A stretch of 64,000 nucleotides of DNA from Alentia gelatinosa (Eukaryota > Annelida > Polychaeta > Phyllodocida > Polynoidae): NCBI GenBank assembly GCA_950022655.1, contig OX465581.1, positions 109,909,125 to 109,973,124 on the forward strand. Reading direction: 5' to 3'. Below are positions 31,967-46,900 of this stretch, in pieces (positions within the stretch are counted from its first letter, which is position 1; each line of letters opens with the position of its first letter). The notes below the pieces were generated by a model, which did no database searches, had not been told where the DNA came from, and worked only from the letters and a program-made list of their open reading frames with translations. The position numbers and the translations under genes were made by a program.

Positions 31967-34900
31967 GTTTGTTCCATTTGTAGAATGTACTTGATGATCT
32001 GGTAAAGGGCACAATCCACCAGGCCGATTTCTCACCCGATCAATTGTTCCTGGGCCCTTAAGAGGAAGCTCACGTATTATAATTCATTTAATTCTGATAA
32101 TAATAGTTTAATAAATGTCCATTTTCAAAGATTTGAGAAATTCTAGGGCATCCGATAATAATCGGCGATTGTCTGGCTACGGAATCGGCTACCGTCGGTC
32201 CAGTGGAACACCCCCTTTACGTCTAGTGACACGAATGACACAACGAACAATACGCAATGTGGGCCCAGGGAACGGGCAGTTTCTATGTGTAGTGAGCCCG
32301 CCAAGCGAGCGTTAGTGTGAGGTGTTTGACTCAATCACGTGTCACAGTCACATGTTACAGACACGTGTTATAATCACGTGTCACAGTTATAGGTCATGCG
32401 ACCAAAAATCAGTTGCACGTCAATTCCTAGATTGGCAACCAACCCCTTCTACGATATAGGGGTTGGTCGGGTTAAATCTCATGCGGTGTCCCTCTGTGTT
32501 CGCCTCAAACCATGTAGTTTTGTTCTATGTAGGCTATAAAGGCAAAAATACTTGGTGAGAAATATTAATAGCTAAACAAATTGATAATAAACCCTTGCTT
32601 ATTGCTCATTGTATTTAAGAAAGATACACGAAAGGAAATAAGAAAATTTGAAATTGGCTTCGAGATTATGACATACTACACTCTCCAAGCAGTACGAAAA
32701 ATCTGGTGGGAGAGTAGCAAACAGGTCCCGCTACTGGGTGAAGGTGGCCGCTTATTCAACCCGACCAGAGCTAAATTTTAGTAGCTCTGGTTGCCAGTGT
32801 AGTCAATTCCTTGATTTCAGAAATCAGTGGCGCCCTCTATGGAAAACCTCAATAGTCTAATAAGCTCAGATCTGAGTTTTCTTAAAGGCCTATGTATGGG
32901 CCTACATATGTTTATCCACAGCTTACATACTAAACCTATAGGGACTGTGTAATTCATCGGTTGCAGATTACGGGTGCTCGTAATCTCTTCTCCTTGGTAC
33001 AAAATAGAACGAGAGAAATTAAGCGGTCATTTTGTCTTTTCTTTGATAATTCAAATTTGCAATGCTGAATGATAAATTCAATATAAATTAGTTTCAGATA
33101 TGAGCGGTCGTAATCTCGGTCTGGACTCTACGTGATATCCTCGCATTCGCTTGGTTATTACTGCGCGTCTAGTCCCCAGAGACAACGTAGTCCTCGGAGA
33201 CTACGGCTATTTGTCTCTGACAATTATGGCATTCCTGGTTATATTGTTTGAATGTATCAGAGTATATTATATCTATTACAAACAGTGCAATCTCTCTAAG
33301 ATATGCAACTGTTTTTAGCGAGTGGTACAGAAGGATGATAAAAGACAATGGTCTCATGATATGAGGTTAAAAACCTCAGATACTGATAACCTATCGGTAG
33401 ACGATAATGCCAGGGATTGTGATAAGGTTATGGATGACACCACAAGCGTGTCTACTTCCCTAATATTCCCAGTTAGGTTCCAACAGAGTGCACTAAGACG
33501 GCTACAGAGGTAGCTCACGACCACAGTGAAGAAAGGCTGTCCCTTCCTGGTATATATACCAGTGGTCTTTCCCGCCCTTTGTGAGGGTCGGGTTTTTATT
33601 GGTTCTCATGTTTGAAAGGCCCTTTGTCCTTGAATGCACTGGCAGTGTGTATTTCACAATGCGTATTTCACAATCCCCTGTGAGTGTGTCAGGCGAGGTG
33701 TTGATTGGGTGTAGGGGTGGTACACGTGGGGTGGGAGGGGGCGGTGAGGGTGAGGGAGGATGTAGGGTAGGTTAGTGGTAGACTGACTGGTGTGTAGGGC
33801 GTTTTTGGTTCTACGGCAAGCCAAATGCGTCCAAACAGCTTTTACATGAGATTTCCTTTTATTTGTTTTGATTGAATTTTGGCCTTTCTGTGGTTTCGAC
33901 CTTCCTTTGAGGTGTCATCAGATTTCCGATTGGAAACTGAACAGAACAAGTTCAGGACCAAACAGTGAGAAATTGCCAATCCAACAGAGTGTTCCCCTTC
34001 GGAGATGCAAAGCACCTCTGTGATGGTATTATACCGTGAGTAAACCGGGCATGGAAACAGTCTGTCTACGACTGGGCACTGGAGGCTAATATTAACTTTA
34101 TTTTAATTCATAATCCTATGAGAGTCGATATCCTTTGTCATATATATGGATTGTGTTAGTTTTTTTAATGATGTTTTGTATGTATTATATATAGCTACGC
34201 TCTGAAATACTTGATACCTATTTGGTTTAAGAAACATTACCCCAAAGCTAATAATCATCAGTCATCTGGACATGTGAATACGTCGACTCATTCTATATAC
34301 ACAATAATGACTGGTTTTGTGTATGAGTGGCCGTAATCTCAGAGTAGTTGACGCGTAGTAATATCCGAGCGATTAGCGAGGATATTACGTCGTCTACTAC
34401 GAGGAGATTACGGTCATTCGTATACAAAACCAGTCGTTATTGTATTTATTACCCACCTACAAGATTAATAAGAAATCTATTGCAATTAAACAGTTTCTGC
34501 AAGCCATTTAGTTCCAGACATCACAGGACTGTCAAGTCTAGCAGTAATTCGGGGTAGACTTACACCAATAATATAGTTTGCCATTAAACTGTACTTTTAG
34601 CATGCAAAGTGTAATATGGCAGTGATTTCTGATGGTAAATGAGATTATTATGATTGATTCTAAATAATTAGCAATGAATGAACATTCAAGAAACTTATTG
34701 CGAAGTACATGATGATTCAACCTCATTATGGACAGGACTATTTTTCCGGAAAATCCTGCAGGAGATTCTGACATGCCAGAATCTCCGGGTAGCTAATTCT
34801 AGGTGCCCTATATATTTCTTATGGAGACTCCGTAATCGGTGGGTAATAAAATCCACGGAAACCAGCCAGCAACTAGGTATGGAGACAGTAATGGAAAATA

Positions 34901-37900
34901 CGATCGCGGATGTAGGATGTTAGATTTAACCCTTTCACTACTTTTTACAATATCCACAGTGTCGTCATTATATTATACTTATATGGAAATCCAAAATTAT
35001 TAGGCTGTAATATAACAGTAATGATATTAACTGATATAGTTTTACATAGGTTTGTGAAGAATTATCAAAATATTCGCATTATTTCATTAAAAAATAGCAA
35101 TCACTTAAACTTCGGAAATGATGCCTCAAGGCATCATAGTGTACTACGCCCGGGATCGGCGTAGTTAAAGGGTTAATAGAAGCGGATGTGTAATTGTTCT
35201 ACTTTGAACGGTCTAGCTACTCAGGTCCTCAGGAAAACCTTACAAAGTCAAAGATCATGCGCTGAGATGAAGATGGTTCTCATAGTTTACAATAGATAGC
35301 GCCACAAACAGAACGTAAGGGCCAAATCTGGAATTATAAAGCAGAAGAGTATGATATTCTTACACAGCAATTCACTCGACAAATGTATTTCTAAGGACTA
35401 AAATGACTTTCATTTTGCTTCAAGAACTATCACTTGACCATGCGTGCTGACACTCTGACATTAATACGGAAAGGAGCAGAGGGCCAGTGTCTCAGTGTCT
35501 TAGAGGAGTGCCCAACTGACCATGACCCATCATTAGAGACTGAAATACCCCATTGACCCACTGCTGCCTGGAGAATTTGAATCCTAGACGGGCCGTTGTA
35601 GAAATGACAATTTACTGGGTACAAGTGGGTTACTGAAAATAAGCCATAGACTGAATATAACCGAAACCTTAAAAATCGTTTTTTTTTAATTCCACATTCA
35701 TTCATAAATAATGAACATACCATTTGCTCCCGTTTCTTAACAACGGGTTAACAGTATTTGAGCAGTAGGTCTCAGCATGCATGACTAAGGAACTAAAAAT
35801 AAGTTTATAGCTTTGGACTTGAAGCCATTAAGGAAAACAAATTATTTTGGATAAAGTAATTGATGTGCTTTTGTGACGTTTACCATTTCTGACACAATTT
35901 AGCCTCATCAACTGGTAATGAAATAAATTGTGAAATGTTGATATTTTTACATTTTTTATTTCTGGCATAATTCAATCTATTGATGCGATAACAATAAACA
36001 CCACTATCATATCACTTCGTGGTTCACGTCGAAATTCCTACTGCTGATGAAGTGTTTGATGTGATGTTGCTGATATACCTCAGGTTTCTAATGGACGAGC
36101 CACGAGGACATCATGACATGTATGGCGCCCTCCCGGTAAAACCGGACCATCCCGACGCCGACCTGGCAGTTCTCTTTATTCACAACGCAGGTTACAGCAC
36201 TATGTGCGGCCATGCTATCATATCACTTGGAAGGTATGTGTAGTATCCTTGTATTACCTCATCCCTGGAATAAATGTCCATAGGCTTAACATTGGGAAAT
36301 CGTTCTCCATGCCCCTACAAGTATTGCAGTCCGTTTTCCATGGTTTATATCCTGTGTGCTGTCCATTCTTTTAGTTTGTACAGGGGTGAGATAAATACCG
36401 AAAGCAACTCGTTTTGATCAAAGAAGTCATTCTCCAACTAATTATAATGCTATGTGATATTCACTCGGCTGTCGCCTTGTTCATATCACACCGATATCTC
36501 TTGTTACCTAACCACATTTGAAGGGATATAGGAATAGGGAAACCAAGTTTCCGGACAGAGAAAGTCAAAGTAACTCGATGAGGCTCGGTAAAATTAATGC
36601 CTGCAGCCAAAGCCTTGGGCAGTAATTTTTCCAAGCCTTATGAGTCACCTCTGGTGAAAGATCATACAAAACTTTATCTAGTTGTAACGGCTGATATGCT
36701 ATAAATGGAAGACCATCCATGTGATGAATTCATGTGCTAATAATAATAAAAAAGAAAAATTTCGTAACTCTGGCTTTCTCTTACCGGAACATAGTTCCCC
36801 TCTAATCCTTATCCCAAAAGAGTGTTACTGGTGATTTGACACACGCACTGTAAACTGTTTTGAAGGTGCTTGCTGGTGCTAATATATCTTATAGGCGAGC
36901 ATGCTACCATGGATCAAATTCTTCTATTTACAAGGATATTCCCTTGGTCAATATTCAATATTGATCAGCATATGACCTGGTGCTAGTACCATATAGACTA
37001 GCATGTAAGGTGGTAGCAAGAACATTCATTTACCATCATGTTACCAAAACTCAATGTCCTCCTTTGATAAATGCATTATCTGGGTTGGATACCAACCTCT
37101 AATTCGTTACCTTGGGTCAACACCTTTTGTTGAATGCAATTAACCTTGGGTCAACATATATTGCTAGTCAGCTTTTACAAGTATGTTGATATTCTCTGCT
37201 GTTAGTACCCAGGTAGTACCTCAGGCTTCACCTGGCCATACCTTTAATTTAATGGTGAGTAAACAGCTCTGAGATTTTGCTCTCTTCTCTCCTGAAAGCT
37301 GATCATTAACTCATTAATCACTGCCTCTATGTCGTATGAGCCGTGAGCAGCTCGGAGCAGTTCAGAGCAGCTTAAATGTAGATTGGTTCACTGCCTACTG
37401 CGATAGGACGCTCAGCATAAACTTAATTAGTACTGTAACGTGCTATACAGGACGTTCTACATTAACGGTTCCTGATGTTTTGTTTGCAGTGGTACTTTTT
37501 GGGGAATAGCGAATTTCTTTATTTGAAACATTTTTATTTACTATTGTGAACACCGATGCTCGGATACATTCTTCTGTAACACTCACTTGTCAGCGTCAAC
37601 TGTCCTATGAGCTGCCTTATTATTGTATACTGCTGTATGTGTTGCTCACATCTGAGACCATGAGATCCTTTATACATAGCTTGATAATACATGTATTCTG
37701 CACTGTTACGCAGTACAGAACAATTATCTGTGATATAAGTGGGATTTACATATTTTTTTAATTTCATGAGTCGTATGATGTAACAGAGTACCCATCATAG
37801 TAAAACTCGTGTAAAGTTTGTAACTTATAGATTGGAAAAGTGGTTATTCATAATGGAGAAACATTGTGGGAAATAAGAAGACAATCTGATAATTAAGATA

Positions 37901-40900
37901 AGGATAATAACAACATACTATGATCAGACAACGGTGCACGAGTCCTGATGGACGTCCTTGTGAATAAATAAATTGGGACATTTTAGGGAGGTGGATAGGA
38001 GGTTGGACAGTCAGAGTCAAGACGGTGCACTAGATAATTGTAATTCCATCCAAGGAAATATCCGGGTGGAAAGTAAGAGTATGAGGCTAACCATTAAATG
38101 GGATTCACACGATGGGATTTATGTACCTTACAGGGTGTTTGCCTGAGACAAATCCTGCTGAGATTCTGTACTCAAACACGTTTTTTTTTTCGTTTGAATT
38201 ATAGGGATCATTTTCCTTCAAACATGTTTTTCCCCTGCAATTGTTTGAAACATTTACCCCTAAAAGGAAACAGAATCTCATGAGATTTTGAACCCTGTGA
38301 GGTAAATAAATCCCACCGTGTGAATCCCACTTTAGGCTATTTTACGTAATAGATGAGGATTCAGAATAACATGAATAATCGCATCATTATGTAGCAGACA
38401 TGTGTCAGGAAATTACATTTCCGTTTGTTCCCTCAGGTATGTCGTTGACCGTGGACTCCACAAAGCCAAACGCACAACACCGGAAACGGAAGTGAATATC
38501 CAATGCCCTTGTGGTCTAGTCAAGGTTTTTGTCGAATGTGACGACCGGAAGTCAGGAAGTGTTCGCTTTCACAGCGTCCCTGCCTTCGCCTTCGCATTAG
38601 GTGAGAAATACAAAACGAAGGTCAATATGACGAACATATTCTATTGAAATGGTTGGTATGATTACATGTATCCTATAGAGACTTTCCCTTTTCTTGTTGC
38701 CGCTAGATGGCATAATGCACAGTAATGTCGTGCCGACATGTGCTACAATGATATTCCCAGATGCCCGCTTGTTATTTGGTTTTGTATGGCTGTTTGTGTG
38801 CATCTATTTCAGCTTCTTGTGAATGTTAGCTTATAGGAAACACTACACACATTCTAACATTACACTACTACAGACACATATATGTATTAGTTTGTTGTGT
38901 GGTTGCTCTGTGGATCTTGGGTCCTTATGATTATATATTCAATTGAATTAGTGATAGTAACTGCACACCTACATATTAGGACACTTCTAAGCAAGGTATA
39001 GCACAAATATGAGAGAAGTTACATGAGAGAACAATATAGAACTGCATCGCGAATTGTATAGATACACAATACTGCACGAGTTTAGATGGGCCACAATTGT
39101 CATCGAGGCAAAGCCGAGTGACGATTACGGCCCATTCAAACGAGTGGAGTATTGTTTATTTTATGATACGAGTGCAGTTCTGTATTTCTCTCTCCCCTTT
39201 CACTGTTAGGGACGTTTAAATCTATTGTTTGGTCTTGTCTTCTTTCTGGAATCCTGGCTCCTGATTGGTCAATCACCTGTGACGTCATCTCGTATTCACT
39301 ACGCCACGACCATGGCGTAGTATTGTCACTTTACCGGGGTGATCGTTGAATATTTTTTTCTAACAAGGCTAATATCAAAGACAAAACAAGGAAGAAGGAG
39401 AAAATGAACACTGATGAACGGTTGTTGAAGCCATCAGAGAAGGAAACAGAAGAGATTGAAAGATGACAATGGAGAAGAGATGAGGTGAAGGAGACAGACG
39501 GGGAAGGACGGAGACAAAGATACGGACATCTGGCAGCAAGTGAATAAGTGATTAGGTGAATTACAGATAGTCAGAGATGGAAGAGTCAGCCAAGGAAGCT
39601 ATTTATTATCCTACCCCTAATATAAAATCCCATAGGCTTAACATTGGGTTTCCGTATGCCACGCTGACTGGCATACGGAGTTTTATATGCCACTAGTGGC
39701 ATACAGCATTGTTATCACACAATATTCCAAAATCGAGGAGATCGGGTAGGATAAAATCAAAATCTGATTCGTTTTAATCTTGGCCACCACATTCCACTCC
39801 TGAAGTTTTGGCTTCGGACTTCACTCGGCTTCGCCTCATGAAGTCACTTTGCCAAACTCCAGTCGTGGAATACGGTGGACAAGAATAAACCTCATCCAGT
39901 TTTACGATAATATGTTATATCCCAAACCAGTTGTAAAATACATATGCCCCTTCATTCTAGAATCTGAGAGAATGTAAACGTTGCATCAAATACAAATCTA
40001 AATGTTGAGATTGAGTACGAATTCCTAGTAGCATCTTCTAGAGAAAACATAGCTCACTTCATAACGTACATTTCAGATGTCACAGTTGATATACCGCCAT
40101 ACGGGAAGGTAACCGTAGACATCGGCTACGGTGGCGCCTTCTACGCCCTGGCGACGGCCGAGTCGGTGGGACTGAACGTGAAGACGTCACGCATGGCCGA
40201 CATAGTAGACGCCGCCACCGCTATTTCTGGTAAGAACGACACATATGATAATGCAAGAGAAAAGACAACCAAAAGACCACGACGATAATTTGTGTCGTGA
40301 ATTACGTTTTGAATGAATATTTCAAGTGTATTGAGTCGACAAAAGTAGCCTCGTGTAATTTTGGTTATCACTTTCGTTCTAAGTATGATGATGATGAAAC
40401 GAGAGTCGTCTTATCAACTTATAATTTACATTATATTATTGTAAGTGAATTAGAAATCTGAGCTCCATTGAAATCCATATTGTCAAGCTCTGTGCATAGT
40501 GCGATAACAAAGAGGGAGTCCGATGATCATGTTAGTGGTAACAAGATTACCCGTCTGGGCACCGTTGCTCCGCGTTTACGACAGGACTGCGGATCGCAGA
40601 ATAGCGATCCGAGGGCCTAAACGTTGCTCCAGAAATTTTGCGGATCGTGTCGTAATCGCATAGGCGCATCGCCGCGTAAAATACTGCTTTTTGCGATACT
40701 TTTTACGCGGACCTTCACAGCACTGCGGATCGTTTCGCTGTGGGTCAAACACAGCCTTATCTGATATTCTAAATAACGATCCATGGTGGCACCACCAACC
40801 CCCGCCACTTGTTCTTCTACCTATAGGAAATAGCGATCCACACCACTAGGTGTCAGATCAGTTTTAACTGTAATGCCATCTGTATTTGATTAAAGAACTA

Positions 40901-43900
40901 ATGAATCTTCCCCTGTCTCATTCAATATGTCCCCTGAATTGTTGTATCTCTATCGCATCGTAAACATTAGCCATACCGCGGAAATATAGCGATACGATCC
41001 GATATTACGGGAGCAACACTTTTTCAGTCGGATTGTTAAAACAATCGTAAACATAGAATTGCGATCCGATTATAGCTAGCGATACCACAAAAAGTAGAGC
41101 AATGAGGCCCTGATAACCCCCAGCCTTTAAGAAGAAAACAAATTTTCTGACAAAGAATTAACCTGAGCTAACCTGACATGAAATTGTGATACTGGAGGTA
41201 TCATTTTATTCTCTGACATAATAAACGAAGGGGAGGTTCCAAAGTGCAACATGAAATATCATACAGAATGAATCAAGTCTAATAAAAAAACTAGGTCAGA
41301 CATTGGTCATGCATGGGTCACCAACCCTTCACACTCTCCCTTTCAGCTGTAACATTTCACAAATGTCACTTCTATATAGGGCAGGTATCAAAAACAACAC
41401 TCAACGGATCTCTGTCACACTCTATTCTGAAACCATGGTCCTATTGCATGCCACTTCCATTATCGCCAATGTTCAAATTACTGCAGCTAAACCATACATG
41501 GTATGATCCCATCGTTGCCGCTCTTTTATTGATTTATATTACACTGTGCGGCCGCCTCGCAGTAGAGTGACCGTGACTTAAATGGCAGATCCCGGCTCAT
41601 CTAGGCAGAAATCTGCGGATATGATCCTGCATAATCATTTCCTGATCCCCACCTTGTTATAGACGTTACACACATGTCCCATAAATATACCACGGTCATC
41701 TCGCCTTGACTCCAATCCCTCCCCATCCACCCACACAGGAGGACAGGTCCAGACTCATCAATACAACTTCATCGTCATCTTAACATCCAGTAGTCACGGC
41801 ACATGGTGGCCGTAACAGGAGCCGCACCTGTCTATGTGAACCTTTCTCACGGAATCTGACCTTTTTTTTTATGAATTTCATCACACCATCTTGTGATTTG
41901 TTATCTCATATTGCCGAGTCATTCCATAGCTAACCACAGCTTGGTAAGTGTATTATTGTAATTTTGATACGGGCTCGATTGGAAGTACCACGAGCTTATC
42001 GCGTGCTACCTACACTGAAGGCATGTTGGAATCTCCAGTGGCGCCCTCAGTTCGATGCCATAGCATTATTTTTTCTTTTTCAGTTCAATATTTTTACCGT
42101 TTGGAGTAAAAGAAACCCGAATAAATTTGTGACTTATACTTGTATGAATCCTTTATCTCACCCCTGATATTTTTGTCCCATGTGCTTAAAATTGGGAACT
42201 CGTTCTCCATACCCCTACCTGTATTGCAGTCCGTTCTCCATCGTATATATCCGGTGCAACGTCCATTCTTTTAATGTGTACACGGGTGAGATAAATACAG
42301 AAAGCAACTCGTTTTGGTCAAAGTCGTTGTTCTCCCACTCATATGAATGTTATGTGATATTCACTCGGCTGTGCCCTCGTACATAACACACCTCATCAAA
42401 GCCATGGAAAACGACGACTTTGCACAAAACTTGTAAGATTCTTCTATATATCGCTATGACTCATATATCTGTAACTCATGTCTGGCAGAGGCAGTGCGGG
42501 CGGCTGTGACGCTGACTCATCCTGACGACGCCGATCTGGCCTTCCTCTATGGCACCATCATAACGGACGGAGCTGACACATTCTCTGACGTCACATCAAC
42601 CGCCAACGTGTGCGTCTTCAGCAACCGCGAAGTAGGAGTGCACATTTATTGATCTCACTGAGCCAAATCATACTGGCTATAAAATTGGGATATTGCATGG
42701 TATACGGTGTATAGCCCGTATAGTCCGAAGTCAGTTCATGTATTACTTACTTAAACATCAGGTTTTACGAGTAGATCACACAGGTACCAAAGAAATGGAG
42801 ATCCTTAAACTGAGAAATTTTTTGTCATTCTGCTATTTAGTGAGTTGTATGAATAAAATACTGACCTCGTTCTTCGAACCTGGTGAGTATTTATGAACAA
42901 AATACCTCTGAACAGATTCCATTCAGTTACACTAACTATGTCTTTATATATTCCATATCCCTCCATGGCCCACACTTTGAAAACCATCTTACGTTTCTTA
43001 GAGCAGCTTTGACCTTGCTCTCCTGACCTTGTTCATCTGACGTAGCTTCTCTGACCCCACAGGTTGACCGTTGCCCGACAGGTTCAGGGGTCACCGCTAG
43101 GATCGCTGCCCAGTTCAAACGCAAGCTAATATCACTCAACCAGACCCGGACATTCGAGAGTGGTGCCACCGGTAGCAGGTAACTAAACTAAGGCGGGTGA
43201 ATATGGTGTATTACGCAGTAGTGGACGTCCCCCCTCCACACACACACCTGTACACCCTCCTCCTCCCCCACTTCAGAGAGTGCCTGCACGAGGTGGTAGA
43301 GGCACTTTACTGGGCTCTGTGATAAAATGTCGAATCGCGGGGTTTGATGGAGAAGGTCGTTAAACGACAACCTGTACCAGAAAGCTGGGCTGGCTCCCAG
43401 AGGACAAATATAGTACAGATTTAAAAAGCCGCGGACACACCAAGCGAGAAATGGCAGCGATCTCCAGAATCGCCGACAAAATATGATATAAATAACGTCA
43501 GCTATTCTTTCATATTTCACTTGATTATTGCCTCAGAGACGCTAAACTATCGATGGGAGATATAGCTCACATACTGGCCATATTTTGTTGGCGACTCCAT
43601 GGATCGCTGCGTTTATCGCTTGATGTGTCCCCAGCTTCAATGGTCCTTGTATTCTGGGTGTAGGTCATTCGCCCAGGCTCTCAAAGGGTTATGACGCCAC
43701 AAACATAGCGACTGTGTTGTTTTTTTACTGATTCCTGATGGATTATGTGACTCCACAGTCCTATCATGATATTTCGATTTTCTATGGAGCAGATATAATA
43801 GACCTAAACTGTTTCAAGCTGGAAATATTACTCGACCCTAGTCTAATATATAACATTTATAGAAATACAATGTAAGCTGACAAATATAATGTACCAACCT

Positions 43901-46900
43901 TATTACTTATAAATGTGTAAAGGGGGTGTTCCACTGGACCAATAGTTACCGACTTGGTAGCCGGGCACTCGCCGATCCTTATCGGATGCCCGAGAGTTTC
44001 TCAAGTCTTTGATACGGATGTAAGATTGGCATATGGGAGAAATATCGCAGATCTAAAGTTTGAAAATCAGTTGGCAAAACACTCGACACTATAGAAATGC
44101 GAAATATACAAGTGCTACAGTATGGAAAGATTTACCTGATATCAATCGAAATGATATCCCTAAAGAATTTATTTCAAACAACAAATTCCTATATAGAAAC
44201 CTGTAATATCTATCAATTGATGATAGTATGATGCTTTATATCCTATGTTTATGTATCCACAACTTGCTGTACTGAAGAATCGTAGCTTGGAACCGTTTGA
44301 AACCAGTGATTTGGATATCACTGAATGCAAGTCCACCCTTATTGATTATCAAAGCCCAAAAACTAAAGGCAGGCGACTTGTGATCGATAACCATTTGATC
44401 AATAATGAAAGTTAAAAAAAAAAAAAAACTTGTACTCGCTCACAAAGCCCTCAACCCTATACCTACCAATTCACAAAGGCCCTTGCATAAATCTTCAATA
44501 TAGTCAAATTAATGGAGCCACATGCACGACGTCATAGTGACTTACTGGAGATATGTGAGTCCATATCTAAGCCTACCCTGCTCGTAGCGGCCGGTAACAT
44601 CCTCCTAATCTGACCATATATAGGGTAATTTATTTATAACGTGGCAGGTGGTTCCCGTAATTTGATCACTATCATCGAACATAAACCAACGTCATGTTTC
44701 TTAAGCGATATTCACATGATGGGACTCATGTACTTCACAGTGTGTTTGTCTGAAACAAATTCTTCTGAGATTATGTACTCGAACACAATCTCTCCATCAT
44801 CTAAATTGTAGGGTTCCATTTTTCTGAGACATGTTTTTCCCCTGCAATTGTTGGGAACATTTACCCCTAAAAAGTAACAGAATCAGAATAAGATTTTGAA
44901 CTCTGTGAGGTACATGAATTCTACCCTGTGAAATCCACCTTATGTGCATCATGTATATGATGCAATTATGGACTATCTTCTATTATATCATATTTAGTCA
45001 CATGAAAGGCTCATCCAATACAGAAATGGTTTCGAGATGAAGACAGTTGCAAGATCGATTTTTTTACGCGCGCTAGAAATGAATGTAAATGTAGGGCGTA
45101 TGAGCGTATAGTTTCTGTCACAAGTACCAAGATTTTCGATCGCACATTGGGATGTTTGCTACGCCGCGTCTACCTACCACACATTGGGATGTGGCTAAGA
45201 AGGGTGGCAAGTTGGGCTTATGCTTGAATATAGATTATCATGTAGTTACACAGCAGACATGAAGATGTTCGATGTGGCGCAGTGCAGTTTATACCTCGTT
45301 TAATTATCAGACCAATTCTAAATGAAAAGAAACAGAGATGAGGCATGTCACAGTGTAGTATGCAGGTACTGTCTAGGCGTTTAGGTGTGTGAGTAGTATA
45401 CAAATGAACGTGAATCTCAGGACTCTGGCAAGGGCGTTGTCTCCCTTGCGCTGCTTTCATGGGCGGTGTACAACAACATAGTCAAAGCTCAGGTATCAGT
45501 ATTGTTTCTGTACTCTAGATGGGAATAGATATATCATCCGTATTGCGAAATTCCACATTTAAAGTTATACATCCCATTCAAATTACTATTTGAACAACAG
45601 CAGCTTCATCATAAATAGAAGATACATTACGAAAAGAATGAATAGCTCGACATTATCATCTCAGACTAATCTCTTTACAGTATGATTATTCCTTATATAA
45701 TGATCCCTACACAAAAATTAAAAAAATATTCTTCCTATTTGATTTTTTATCTTTGGTAAAGTAGAACATACTGGTCAGCATTATGATACCAGTGTTAGCC
45801 ATCTGATGTTAGGTTCATAAAGAAATAACTCCATCCTCTGGACCATAAAACGTGATGAACCTCTCCCGTAATACATTTATACCTGAGACCTCAGCCTTTA
45901 TTTAGAAGTTGACAACTCATTCCACTCTATAACCATGACACCACACGGGCTTGGTCCTCCATCTTTAAAATTATCCTCTTGAAATAGACAGATGATCTGC
46001 GGGTTGGAATTCTAGAAGCGTGCAAGAGAGGATGATTGATGTACATGTATGTCTTAAAAGTTATTCTAATATTTTTAAAAAACTTACTAGGGAAGGTAAA
46101 AGAGCCTTCTCAGTAATCAAATCTCCGACCTACATCACAACTACCGGATTGTGTTTCCTCGTAAAAAAAGAATAGCATTTAAGCATTTCATTATTCATGA
46201 GAACTAGGACAGCTAGTGGCACTAGAAACCGCACAGCGGAATTCATTTTATCATAATACAATGCTAATTCTAGGGAGGGTGATCACATATCATCAATCAC
46301 CTATCGTGACAACTTATGAATATAACTGCTTGATATGGTTAATAATTCATGTCTGAGGAGACCTCTAATAGCCGATCGGTTAGTGCCTCTCTCTTCAAGA
46401 AATATCTCTGGTTAGATCCATTGGCATCCATTGTGTTTTGATTGGTTGAGGCTTGGAGGATGCACATTTAGTATATCTGCTAGATCATAGAAGGTCTCAG
46501 ACAGATGCTTATTGTATGTGAGAAGGAAATTGCATCTACACAGCTTAATTCACAGAATGTATGGAACAGAATCACTTAGAATTTTGTGAACCAGATCACA
46601 CAATACTATAAAAGTAGGTTACGTATTAATATTTCCAGTATATCAGAGAAAGCTTCGGAAAGAGCCTGCAGGAGTTTAACTAATACATTCGAAAATTCCT
46701 AATATAGAGATTAAGTAAGATATCTCTTCTAGATCCCAAAGGTATCTCAGTGGGAAAGTTCCCTCTCATCGGCACGAAATTATTTGTTGAAACCATAGTC
46801 CTTCCTTTTGTAACTTCTTTCTAGATCCCACAAGATTATCGCCTGGAGATTGTCTCCTTCCTATAACCAGATTAATCTTGTCTCCACATTGGGCTCAGAG

